A DNA stretch of 64,000 nucleotides. It comes from an uncultured Sphaerochaeta sp. (GTDB lineage: Bacteria > Spirochaetota > Spirochaetia > Sphaerochaetales > Sphaerochaetaceae). The translations under genes were made by a program, and so were the position numbers. Position 1 is the first letter of the stretch. Every line of letters starts with the position of its first letter. This document shows, piece after piece, positions 43,310-51,263 of this stretch. The notes under the pieces were generated by a model. That model worked only from the letters and a program-made list of their open reading frames with translations. It was not told the origin of the DNA and ran no database searches. The stretch spans positions 1,364,001-1,428,000 of the forward strand of contig NZ_OY781063.1 in the NCBI RefSeq assembly GCF_963676285.1, written 5' to 3'.

Positions 43310-44160
43310 TCACCGACTTCCGCTACCGGGGTGCCTCCACAGGAAAGAAACTCTTCATCTCCATAGCCATCTTCGTAATGTCGCTCTATGTGCTGCTTAT
43401 CCTCTACCCCCTGATAAACATGGTGCTCTCCTCATTCAAGGGAAACCGTGCCATTCTCACCACCCCGTTCTCACTTCCTGAGGAGTTTAGCTTCTCCACC
43501 TATAAGACGGTATGGATCGACAAGGGATTCTCCCGGTACTTCGCCAACAGCCTATTGGTGACTACTATCTCCATGGCCTTGGTACTCCTCTTCGGCTCCA
43601 TGGCCTCCTACGGCATAAGCCGTTACACCTACCGGCTCAATACCCTGGTCTACATGCTCTTCCTGAGTGGGATCATGCTGCCCCTGAAGGCAGCGATCAT
43701 CCCCCTCTTCCTCTTGATCAAGACCTTGGGGCTTATCAACAAACCACTTTCGGTCATCCTAATCTTCATGGCGATGGGACTTCCCTCCACTGTCTTTATC
43801 CTGGCTGGATTCATGAAGGGAATACCCTTGGAACTTGAGTATGCTGCCAAGATTGATGGATGCAATGACTTCTCCATCTACCGGCGTGTGGTTATGCCGA
43901 TGGTTGCCCCGGCAATGGCCCTGGTAACCATCTACAATGCAGTACCGATCTGGAACGACTTCTTCTTCCCCTTGGTGTTCCTGCAGTCAGACAAGGTAAA
44001 GACCTTGCCTGTTGGACTTTCGACATTCTTTGGCCAGCACAGTACCAACTGGAGCCTACTCTTTACCGGCCTATCCATAGCAATACTTCCCATGTTGGTC
44101 CTGTACCTGTTCATGTCCAAGTACTTCATCAAGGGAATGACCGCTGGTGCGGTCAAATAG
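43306..44160 (+). CDS. Sugar ABC transporter permease (MalG/UgpE type)
   Basis: This 284-aa polytopic protein has VLSSFKGNRAILTTPFSLPE, the EAA loop LEYAAKIDGCNDFSIYRRVV and the C-terminal YFIKGMTAGAVK signature. The murQ start lies 8 bp beyond its stop, showing a single transport-catabolism operon. No dedicated ATPase is present. Confidence 0.94.
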   Translation: MITDFRYRGASTGKKLFISIAIFVMSLYVLLILYPLINMVLSSFKGNRAILTTPFSLPEEFSFSTYKTVWIDKGFSRYFANSLLVTTISMALVLLFGSMASYGISRYTYRLNTLVYMLFLSGIMLPLKAAIIPLFLLIKTLGLINKPLSVILIFMAMGLPSTVFILAGFMKGIPLELEYAAKIDGCNDFSIYRRVVMPMVAPAMALVTIYNAVPIWNDFFFPLVFLQSDKVKTLPVGLSTFFGQHSTNWSLLFTGLSIAILPMLVLYLFMSKYFIKGMTAGAVK

Positions 44161-44168
44161 GAGAATCC

Positions 44169-45080
44169 ATGTTCCATACCAATCTACCTACCACAGAGAT
44201 GAGAAACCCAGCATCCTACCGAATCGATACCAAGAGCACGCTTGAGATACTCACCATCATCAACCAAGAAGACCAGAAGGTCCCCCTTGCTGTTGCCCAA
44301 AGACTAATCGAGATCGCTTCTCTGGTGGACGATGTCGTTATCTCCTTCAAGAAGGGGGGAAGGCTCTTCTACATCGGGGCTGGGACTTCAGGAAGGCTTG
44401 GTGTACTGGATGCCTCAGAGTGTCCTCCGACCTTTGGGGTGAAACCCACCATGGTCCAAGGGGTTATCGCAGGGGGGCTTCCAGCCCTGACCACTGCCAT
44501 TGAGTCGGCTGAGGATAATCCAGAGGCAGGCATCGAGGAGCTAAAGAAAAGAGCATTTACCAAGGATGATGTCCTAGTCGGTATTACCGCAAGCGGTCAG
44601 GCTCCGTATGTCATCGGGGCGATGGCTTGGGCGCAGGAGCTGGGGGCAAAGGTGGGAGCGATCAGCTGCAACGAGTACTCAGCGGTGTTCGACCATGCTG
44701 ACCACAAGATATACATAGCAGTCGATGCTGAGATCATCACCGGCTCAACGAGGATGAAATCGGGAACAGCCCAAAAACTGGTGCTGAATATGATCACCAC
44801 AACGGCGATGATTAGAATCGGAAAGGTGTATAATAACTTGATGGTTGACCTGCTTCCCCTGAACTCAAAGCTGGTTGACCGAGCCAAGCGCCTGATCAGT
44901 GAGGTGACTGCTTGTAGCAGGGAGGAAGCGGAAACACTCTATGAGGCGAGCAACGGCAGCATCCGTGTCGCCATCCTCATGCATTTACTCTCCGTCAATG
45001 CAGAGGAAGCAAAGAACTTGCTTGAGAAGAGTGAAGGTAGCTTGAACCGGGCACTGGATAGCAGAGGAGTGGTACATTGA
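44169..45080 (+). CDS. murQ: N-acetylmuramic acid 6-phosphate etherase
   Basis: This 303-aa SIS-fold lyase cleaves the D-lactyl ether of MurNAc-6-phosphate to GlcNAc-6-phosphate and D-lactate. The MurQ signature GAGTSGRLGVLDASECPPTF is near residue 70. Other motifs are ESAEDNPEAG with the catalytic Glu region, VGITASGQAPYVIGA and GSTRMKSGTAQKLVLNMI. The length is typical. It overlaps the sugar kinase gene by TTGA, so the kinase probably supplies its phosphorylated substrate. Confidence 0.96.
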   Translation: MFHTNLPTTEMRNPASYRIDTKSTLEILTIINQEDQKVPLAVAQRLIEIASLVDDVVISFKKGGRLFYIGAGTSGRLGVLDASECPPTFGVKPTMVQGVIAGGLPALTTAIESAEDNPEAGIEELKKRAFTKDDVLVGITASGQAPYVIGAMAWAQELGAKVGAISCNEYSAVFDHADHKIYIAVDAEIITGSTRMKSGTAQKLVLNMITTTAMIRIGKVYNNLMVDLLPLNSKLVDRAKRLISEVTACSREEAETLYEASNGSIRVAILMHLLSVNAEEAKNLLEKSEGSLNRALDSRGVVH

Positions 45081-45982
45081 GAGAAGGCTTTACTTTTGGC
45101 ATAGATGGAGGGGCAACACGTTCACGTCTTGCCGTCCAGGATGCAGAGGGGAATCGGGTACGCTTGGTAACCGGTGGACCGACCAACCTCTACACAGGAA
45201 AACCCGAAGAGGCTGCACTGCATTTACGCGAGCTCTTTGACCAGGTTAAGGAGTTTTTCCCGTTCAAGGCAGGATGTATCGGCTCGGCAGGACTAGGAAG
45301 GGAAAACGAGAAAAACACTTTTTCCAGCATCCTGGAGACGCTGCTTCCCTCTGTTCCTATTATGCTCTGCAGCGATGGGGAGATTCTCCTGGCCGGTGGG
45401 CTCGGTGGCCCTGAGGGGTATGCCTTGATCAGCGGGACAGGCAGTATTGCTTTAAGCAGGACAAAGGACGGAAAGACCATGCGATCAGGTGGCTATGGCT
45501 ACCTGCTGGGCGATGAGGGCTCTGCCTACTGGATCGCTCACCAGGCATTGAAGCGGTCCCTCCGCTCCCTCGAGAGGAGAGACCTTCCCACAAGTATGCT
45601 GGGAAGTCTCCTGGAAGCCTGTGCCCTACAAAAAAGCGAGGAAATGGTCTCCTATGTACACCATCAGGCAAGCAAAGCTGATATTGCCTCCCTCGCCCCG
45701 ATTGTGACCACGTTTGCGATACAGGAAGACCCCCTGGCCCTTGCAATTCTCGAACAAGCTGCAAGGGAGTTGGCCACCTTAATCGAGGCAGTGCAGAATC
45801 CAGAGATCCGAAACAATGAACTGGTGGTAGCGGGCGGTGTTTTGGAACACGACCCAATCGTACGTCCACTGTTCGAAACCTTTCTCTCTGAGCGATTGGA
45901 ACACCTTGTCCTTATCGAAAGTAGAGGAACTGCTCTCGATGGAGCATGCCTGCTGGCAAGGGAGTTGGGACAGACACCTTAG
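45077..45982 (+). CDS. BadF/BadG-type N-acetyl amino-sugar kinase (MurK/NAGK-like)
   Basis: This 301-aa ASKHA-fold kinase starts at a TTG overlapping the murQ stop. ATP-binding and sugar motifs are FGIDGGATRSRLAVQD (phosphate 1), CIGSAGLGRENEK, ALISGTGSIALSR and GGYGYLLGDEGSAYWIA. With an ABC transporter the sugar enters unphosphorylated. A kinase acting on MurNAc or GlcNAc is then needed before MurQ, in contrast to PTS-based MurP systems. Which amino-sugar is preferred cannot be told from sequence. Confidence 0.88.
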   Translation: MREGFTFGIDGGATRSRLAVQDAEGNRVRLVTGGPTNLYTGKPEEAALHLRELFDQVKEFFPFKAGCIGSAGLGRENEKNTFSSILETLLPSVPIMLCSDGEILLAGGLGGPEGYALISGTGSIALSRTKDGKTMRSGGYGYLLGDEGSAYWIAHQALKRSLRSLERRDLPTSMLGSLLEACALQKSEEMVSYVHHQASKADIASLAPIVTTFAIQEDPLALAILEQAARELATLIEAVQNPEIRNNELVVAGGVLEHDPIVRPLFETFLSERLEHLVLIESRGTALDGACLLARELGQTP

Positions 45983-46026
45983 GAGAATCCCATCTGATAT
46001 CATACTTTTATGGTTGATGCTTAATT

Positions 46027-47292
46027 TCATACACCCAGACAGCCAATGGGGACTACCTTCACCCCATCAGGTCTTTCATAGGCAATTTCACTTGCAGTGA
46101 GAACCATGAGAAACGATGGAGCTTGCATTTTGTGTAGTTTTATAAGACGTACAAGCTCAAGCAAATGTTCCGCTCCTTCATCAATTCCACTTCCTCCCAT
46201 TTTACATTCAATAAGCGCATATCTTCCATCCCGAAGATGGAGCACACAATCACACTCCAAGTCATATCGATCATGATAGTATGAGATTGATCCTCCCATT
46301 TTCTGTGAATAGACTCTGAGATCTCGTATACAGAGCGTTTCAAATACAAACCCCATAAAGGGAAGATCTTTAAGTAACACATCTGAACTCAGCCCCAATC
46401 CGGCAACAACTAAGGAAGGGTCCGCAAGCTCGTGCTTGGAACGGGAACGAAGCGCTGTCTTGGATCGAATTGCAGGATTCCAAGCTGGAACATCTTCCAC
46501 AATATAAAGCCGCTGCAATGCATTTAAATATTCGTAGTATGTTGTCTCAGAAAAGGAGAGATCATTTGCTTGAATGTCACTGATTATGCTTTCATTTGTA
46601 GCTAGAGTGGATATATTCCGGGCATAACTACGTAATAAGTTCATGACTCTTTGAGGATTTTTCTTAGAACCAGAAGTCCTTGAGACCTCACTTTCGGCTA
46701 AGGACACAATATACTCTTGAGCGATTAATAATGCAGATTTTTCTGACTTATTTACAGAAGCTGGCCACCCTCCCCTGCACATCAAGAATGCTAAATCAGG
46801 TATGGTTATTTCAGATTTTTGAGGATCAATCGGTGTTGTTGATGAGAACAGGGAAGAAAGCGAAACTGAACCATTCGACTCTCCTGACTCAAATAGACTC
46901 ATTGGACGCATAACTAGACGACTTATTCTTCCAGTTCCAGAATGATGAATTCCATCATCAACAGGGACTGAAGATCCAGTGAGGATAAACATGCCTTCTT
47001 CCTGCTCATTATCAACAGCAAGTCGAACTGCATCCCAAATTGGAGGCACTACCTGCCATTCATCCAAGAGTCGTGGGTATGCACCTTTCAAAAGGTACGA
47101 AGCATTAATCTCAGCCATCATCCTATTAGACTCACCTTGATCAGGATCCTGAAATCGAATAATGCTCTTTGCCTTCTGTTCAGCGGTTGTGGTTTTCCCA
47201 CACCATTTTGGACCTTGGATATTAACAGCTCCAAAAGTTTGAAGATATTCTTCAAGCAGAACATCAAGAATTCGAGGAATGTATGATTTCAC
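46027..47292 (-). CDS. AAA-family ATPase (DUF4143 type)
   Basis: This 421-aa protein starts at GTG with GGAG upstream. Walker A is GPKWCGKTTT and Walker B YPRLLDEWQ; ILTGSSVPVDDG is the sensor-like strand. The C-terminal nuclease-like region has YYHDRYDLECDCVLHLRDG and YALIECKMGG (D and ExK pattern). It is a different subfamily from the ATPases at 15982 and 19153. It reads away from the 23-bp tandem repeats, the first of which abuts its -35 element. Function unknown. Confidence 0.82.
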   Translation of the reverse strand: MKSYIPRILDVLLEEYLQTFGAVNIQGPKWCGKTTTAEQKAKSIIRFQDPDQGESNRMMAEINASYLLKGAYPRLLDEWQVVPPIWDAVRLAVDNEQEEGMFILTGSSVPVDDGIHHSGTGRISRLVMRPMSLFESGESNGSVSLSSLFSSTTPIDPQKSEITIPDLAFLMCRGGWPASVNKSEKSALLIAQEYIVSLAESEVSRTSGSKKNPQRVMNLLRSYARNISTLATNESIISDIQANDLSFSETTYYEYLNALQRLYIVEDVPAWNPAIRSKTALRSRSKHELADPSLVVAGLGLSSDVLLKDLPFMGFVFETLCIRDLRVYSQKMGGSISYYHDRYDLECDCVLHLRDGRYALIECKMGGSGIDEGAEHLLELVRLIKLHKMQAPSFLMVLTASEIAYERPDGVKVVPIGCLGV

Positions 47293-47307
47293 AATAGTCT
47301 CCTTATT

Positions 47308-47342
47308 TATTATAAAATAGCAATTTATAATACTTTTGTCAA
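47308..47342 (-). promoter_or_regulatory. Promoter of the minus-strand ATPase, abutting the repeat array
   Basis: On the minus strand TTGACA (complement of 47337-47342) is followed after 17 bp by TATTTT and then AT-rich sequence, with AAGGAG before the GTG start. The repeat array begins at the very next base upstream (47343), the position of an activator or UP element. Confidence 0.6.
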
Positions 47343-47659
47343 TTCCACCGGAGACTTTTGCGCTATTCCACCGGAGACTTTTGCGCTATTCCACCGGAGA
47401 CTTTTGCGCTATTCCACCGGAGACTTTTGCGCTATTCCACCGGAGACTTTTGCGCTATTCCACCGGAGACTTTTGCGCTATTCCACTGGAGACTTTTGCG
47501 CTATTCCACCGGAGACTTTTGCGCTATTCCACCGGAGACTTTTGCGCTATTCCACCGGAGACTTTTGCGCTATTCCACCGGAGACTTTTGCGCTATTCCA
47601 CCGGAGACTTTTGCGCTATTCCACCGGAGACTTTTGCGCTATTCCACCGGAGACTTTTG
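47343..47659. repeat. 14-unit perfect tandem repeat, period 23 bp
   Basis: The unit TTCCACCGGAGACTTTTGCG plus CTA is repeated 14 times head to tail. Only unit 7 differs (CCACTGGA for CCACCGGA), and the last unit changes after TTTTG. The period is not a multiple of three and the plus strand has no stop in any frame, so overlapping spurious frames run through it. It fills the 507-bp gap between two divergent AAA ATPase genes. Confidence 0.95.
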
Positions 47660-47753
47660 TATCATGAAAAAACTGTGGGTACCATTGGCAGATTGAATAC
47701 AGTATTTTGTTCACCATGCTACAGATATGCCTATTTGCATTTTAGGGAATTAC

Positions 47754-47766
47754 GAGTATAATACTC
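47754..47766 (+). promoter_or_regulatory. Palindrome over the -10 box of the plus-strand ATPase
   Basis: GAGTATAATACTC has 6-bp arms around one base and contains TATAAT. The ATPase ATG is 34 bp further, preceded by CAGGAG. It may be the autoregulatory site. Confidence 0.5.
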
Positions 47767-47799
47767 ATAAGTATATTATATAAGCAGGAGAGCACCACT

Positions 47800-49197
47800 A
47801 TGTTTATAGGAAGGGAGAAAGAGTTAGGATTGCTTGAAGAACTGCATGCTTCAGGAACCTTCGAGTATCTAGTTCTCTATGGCAGACGACGTGTTGGAAA
47901 AACCTCGCTCTTGAATGAATTTAGCAAGAAAAGAAATGTGATATTCTATTCTGCACAAGCCAAAAATGACAGGCTGAACCTCTCAGACTTCTCAAAGACA
48001 CTACAACTCCATTTTTCTGGATCATCCTATGGGGCGTTCGAAGATTGGAATGCAGCATTCTCCTATGTATTTGATCAAGCATCTGAGGAACGGGTTACCC
48101 TGATTATTGATGAATTCCCTTATATTGCTGAAGAAAACCCCTCAATCAAATCCATTCTTCAACATGCAATTGATAAGAAATGGAAGCATAAGAATATTTT
48201 TCTAATACTATGTGGTTCAAGTATTAGCTTCATGGAATCTGAAGTCATGGGTGCAAAAAGCCCTCTCTACGGAAGGGCTACCAGTAGCTTGGAACTACAA
48301 TGTTTTAATTATATAGAGAGTGCTCGCTTCTTCCCTAACTACTCCATAGAGGAAAAACTCCTGTGTTACGGCATTCTAGGAGGCGTCCCCTGTTATCTTG
48401 CTGCTTTCAATGACAAGAAAACCATTACTAAGAATATTGAGAAAAACATTCTTCGAACAGGATCATTCCTTAAGGAGGAAACCCAGAATCTCCTAAAAAT
48501 GGAACTGAGAGAACCTGGAGTATATAACAGCATCTTTGAGGCTATCGCTACAGGTGCAAGCCGACTTAACGAAATTGCCCAGAAAATCCACGAGGAACAA
48601 ACCAAATGTTCCAAGTACATCAAAACCTTAAAGAACATGCGATTGGTTGATAAGGTAACTCCAAGCGGTGAAAAAGACTCCAGCAAAAAGAGCATCTATC
48701 AAATTAGCGATAATTTCTTTCTGTTCTGGTATCACTTCATCTTTTCAAACAAGAGCTACTATGAGCTATTGGGTGATGAGGAAGCCGCACAGGAAATAGT
48801 TGAACATCTTTCCCACTATATGGGTAGCGTGTTCGAAAATATTTGTATGCAATACCTCACCATACTCGCAAAGCAAAGAAAACTACCTTTTGTCCCCCAC
48901 ACCATGGGAAGGTGGTGGGGCGGTAATCCAAACACAAAAAAGGAGGATGACATAGATATCCTTGCTTTTGACGCTCACAAGCGATCAGCAATATTGTGCG
49001 AATGTAAATATCGCAACAAACTATTTGGAATGGATGAATATAAAGACTTCCTCCGCTCGGCAAAACTATTCCACCACCTTGAAAACCGTTACTACTACTT
49101 ATTTAGTAAATCAGGCTTTACTGATGAAGTGAAAGCCAATGCGCAGCGTGAGGGAATTACGCTTGTTGCACTGGAAGATTTATTCCTGGCTGAATAA
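47800..49197 (+). CDS. AAA-family ATPase with DUF234-type C terminus
   Basis: This 465-aa protein begins MFIGREKELGLLEELHA, typical of archaeal-type ATPases of this group. Walker A is GRRRVGKTSLL and Walker B TLIIDEFPYIAE; ILCGSSISFMESEV follows, then a winged-helix segment (SRLNEIAQKIHEEQTKCSKY). The C-terminal DUF234 nuclease-like domain has DDIDILAFD and AILCECKYRN (D and ExK pattern). It is AT-rich relative to the transport operons. It is divergent from the ATPase at 46027 with the 23-bp tandem array between them. Role unknown. Confidence 0.85.
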   Translation: MFIGREKELGLLEELHASGTFEYLVLYGRRRVGKTSLLNEFSKKRNVIFYSAQAKNDRLNLSDFSKTLQLHFSGSSYGAFEDWNAAFSYVFDQASEERVTLIIDEFPYIAEENPSIKSILQHAIDKKWKHKNIFLILCGSSISFMESEVMGAKSPLYGRATSSLELQCFNYIESARFFPNYSIEEKLLCYGILGGVPCYLAAFNDKKTITKNIEKNILRTGSFLKEETQNLLKMELREPGVYNSIFEAIATGASRLNEIAQKIHEEQTKCSKYIKTLKNMRLVDKVTPSGEKDSSKKSIYQISDNFFLFWYHFIFSNKSYYELLGDEEAAQEIVEHLSHYMGSVFENICMQYLTILAKQRKLPFVPHTMGRWWGGNPNTKKEDDIDILAFDAHKRSAILCECKYRNKLFGMDEYKDFLRSAKLFHHLENRYYYLFSKSGFTDEVKANAQREGITLVALEDLFLAE

Positions 49198-49210
49198 TCA
49201 CCATCTAAGA

Positions 49211-49238
49211 GAGGGCCACCAGTTGCCTGGTGACCCTC
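49211..49238. terminator. Strong stem-loop between convergent ATPase and binding-protein genes
   Basis: GAGGGCCACCAG (49211-49222) pairs with CTGGTGACCCTC (49227-49238), 11 of 12 pairs, around a TTGC loop. It lies just after both convergent gene ends. No long U-tract follows on either strand, so it may stabilise the 3' end as much as terminate. Confidence 0.65.
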
Positions 49239-49262
49239 CCATTGATAATAATCTACTTGTTT

Positions 49263-50267
49263 CTAGAATACAGAACCTGCGTCGTAGTGATCCATTACAT
49301 TGCTCTTGTCAACCAAGACAGAGGGGAGCACTACAGAAGTAGGCTTGCTAGCGGTGTGGAACGCATCAGACTTTCTGCCTTCTGCAACATCCAGACAGTA
49401 CATGATGGCATCATAGACCATTGACGGGTGGTAGGTGGCTGTTGCCTTTACCAACGGGTCATCGTTCATGATCATCTCGTATGCTGCCTTGGAACCTGCA
49501 CCACCAAAGACCAGCTTGATATCCTTTCGGCCACTCTCCTTGATAGCCTGGAGGACTCCGGTCATGACATCATCATCCTGGCAGAACACAGCGTGGATCT
49601 CAGGATACTTCTGGATATAGTTCTCCATCAGTTCCAGGCCCTTCTGGGTTGACCAGTCGGCGAAGTCATAGTTTCTTCCACCGGCAAGATTGACCAGAGA
49701 AGGTTCCTTCTGCATCTCGTCAAAGAATGCATTCATTCTCTCGCCATCGATTACTACCGGCATACCACCCATGGCAACATACTTGGTAAGGCCGTTCTTC
49801 TTCATGTAATCTCTCACGAAGATACCGGAGACCTTTCCCATCTCAGAGTTGTTACCAGCGAGGTTGATGTAGCCGAAGGATGTATCGGTCAGACCACGGT
49901 CGACAACGATACACTTAACGCCAGAGGCGTGAGCTTCCTTTACCACGGGGGTAAGGGGAGCTGACTCATGAGGAAGGATTACCAGATAGTCCATGCCCCA
50001 GACCATGAGGTCTTCGACATCGGAGATCTGCTTTGCATACCCATCAGCATGCAATACCTTGAACTCATACTTTCCAGGATACTGCTCCTTCAGTTCCTCG
50101 ACAGCCTTGTCTGCCCACCAGCCGATACCTCCAGTCCAGCCGTGGTCAGGAGAGGGAACCGCAATACCGATCTTGGGAACACCAGCAGCGCCCTCAGAAA
50201 CGCCCTGGGCGAAGACCATACCGGCGGCAAAGACCATACAGAGAGCGATAATCAAAACTCTTCTCAT
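49263..50267 (-). CDS. Ribose-type ABC transporter substrate-binding protein
   Basis: This 334-aa exported protein has a signal (MRRVLIIALCMVFAAGMVFA) and mature end QGVSEGAAG. It is a periplasmic-binding protein of the Rbs/Xyl class: IGIAVPSPDHGWTGGIGWWA, DYLVILPHESAPL, CIVVDRGLTD, HAVFCQDDDVMTGVLQAIKE. The ATG at 50267 follows AAGGAGG by seven bases. The last gene of its operon, it lies after permease and ATPase. Ligand is probably a pentose, polyol or inositol. Confidence 0.93.
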   Translation of the reverse strand: MRRVLIIALCMVFAAGMVFAQGVSEGAAGVPKIGIAVPSPDHGWTGGIGWWADKAVEELKEQYPGKYEFKVLHADGYAKQISDVEDLMVWGMDYLVILPHESAPLTPVVKEAHASGVKCIVVDRGLTDTSFGYINLAGNNSEMGKVSGIFVRDYMKKNGLTKYVAMGGMPVVIDGERMNAFFDEMQKEPSLVNLAGGRNYDFADWSTQKGLELMENYIQKYPEIHAVFCQDDDVMTGVLQAIKESGRKDIKLVFGGAGSKAAYEMIMNDDPLVKATATYHPSMVYDAIMYCLDVAEGRKSDAFHTASKPTSVVLPSVLVDKSNVMDHYDAGSVF

Positions 50268-50291
50268 TTCCAATCCTCCTTGATTGAACCT

Positions 50292-51263
50292 TTATTTGTT
50301 ACCGTTGTTGTACTGCAAGAGTACCGCAACAATAATGACAAACCCTTTCACTGCCTGCTGCAGGAAGGCACTGATTCCTCCCATGACAAGCATGTTGTTG
50401 ATGATTCCAAGCATCACCGCACCCATCATGGTGCCGATAATACTTCCCTTTCCGCCACTCATCAGGGTTCCCCCGATGACTACAGCAGCGATGGCATCCA
50501 TTTCATAGCCAGCCCCGTCGCTTGGGTTAATACAGTTGAGCCTGCTTGACCACATCACAGCGGTCATGCCTACCGTAAATCCCGTAATGATATAGGGGAG
50601 CCACTTCACAATGGTTATATTGATCGCTGAATATTTCGCAACCTGCTCATTGCTTCCTGTTGCACAGAGATACCGGCCAAAGCTCGTATGATTCAGTATG
50701 ATATGCAGTAAAATTCCCACGATAAGGAAGCACCAAACCGGAATAGGTAGGCCAAGAAAAATACCGCTTCCAAGCCTTCCATAATCCATATTCTCCGAGA
50801 GGATGGTACCTGCATTGGAGATGTACTGGATCAGGGAGCGGAAGATCGACATGGTACCCAGGGTAACGATAAAGGGAGCCATCTTGAACTTGGCCACCAT
50901 GATCCCGTTAAGCGCTCCGCAGAGCGATCCCAGTACCAGAGCAAAGAGGAAGGTCAGAACTATGCCCCAGACTGACTCAGGACCGAAGAGATTGAGAAAA
51001 TAGATTGCAATCCCTCCCACGAAGGCGGTCATGGAACCTACCGAGAGGTCGATACCCCCACTGATGATTACCAGCGTCATTCCCAATCCGATTATTCCCG
51101 TATAGGAAATCTGCCTGAGAATGTTCGTCAGGTTCCTGATCCTCAGAAAATTGGGCCACCCGAGAATGGTGGCGATCACCACAAGGATAAGGAACGCCAT
51201 CCCCAGGGAGTGATCCTTGAACCTGAACTTTTTCACAGAAGACAGCAGTTTATTTTCACCCAT
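50292..51263 (-). CDS. Ribose-type ABC transporter permease (RbsC family)
   Basis: This 323-aa inner-membrane protein has about 8-10 hydrophobic helices and the RbsC motifs GMTLVIISGGIDLSVGSM, LCGALNGIMVAKFKMAPFIV, YLCATGSNEQVAKYSA and YEMDAIAAVVIGGTLMSGGK. It overlaps the ATPase gene by 8 bp. It is the channel subunit (usually a homodimer) paired with the tandem ATPase at 51256. Confidence 0.95.
   Translation of the reverse strand: MGENKLLSSVKKFRFKDHSLGMAFLILVVIATILGWPNFLRIRNLTNILRQISYTGIIGLGMTLVIISGGIDLSVGSMTAFVGGIAIYFLNLFGPESVWGIVLTFLFALVLGSLCGALNGIMVAKFKMAPFIVTLGTMSIFRSLIQYISNAGTILSENMDYGRLGSGIFLGLPIPVWCFLIVGILLHIILNHTSFGRYLCATGSNEQVAKYSAINITIVKWLPYIITGFTVGMTAVMWSSRLNCINPSDGAGYEMDAIAAVVIGGTLMSGGKGSIIGTMMGAVMLGIINNMLVMGGISAFLQQAVKGFVIIVAVLLQYNNGNK

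Noticed and set aside
47336..47761. Apparent repeat protein encoded by the 23-bp tandem array
   Set aside because: The unit has no stop in any plus-strand frame and is not a multiple of three, so overlapping frames arise automatically; no ribosome-binding site.
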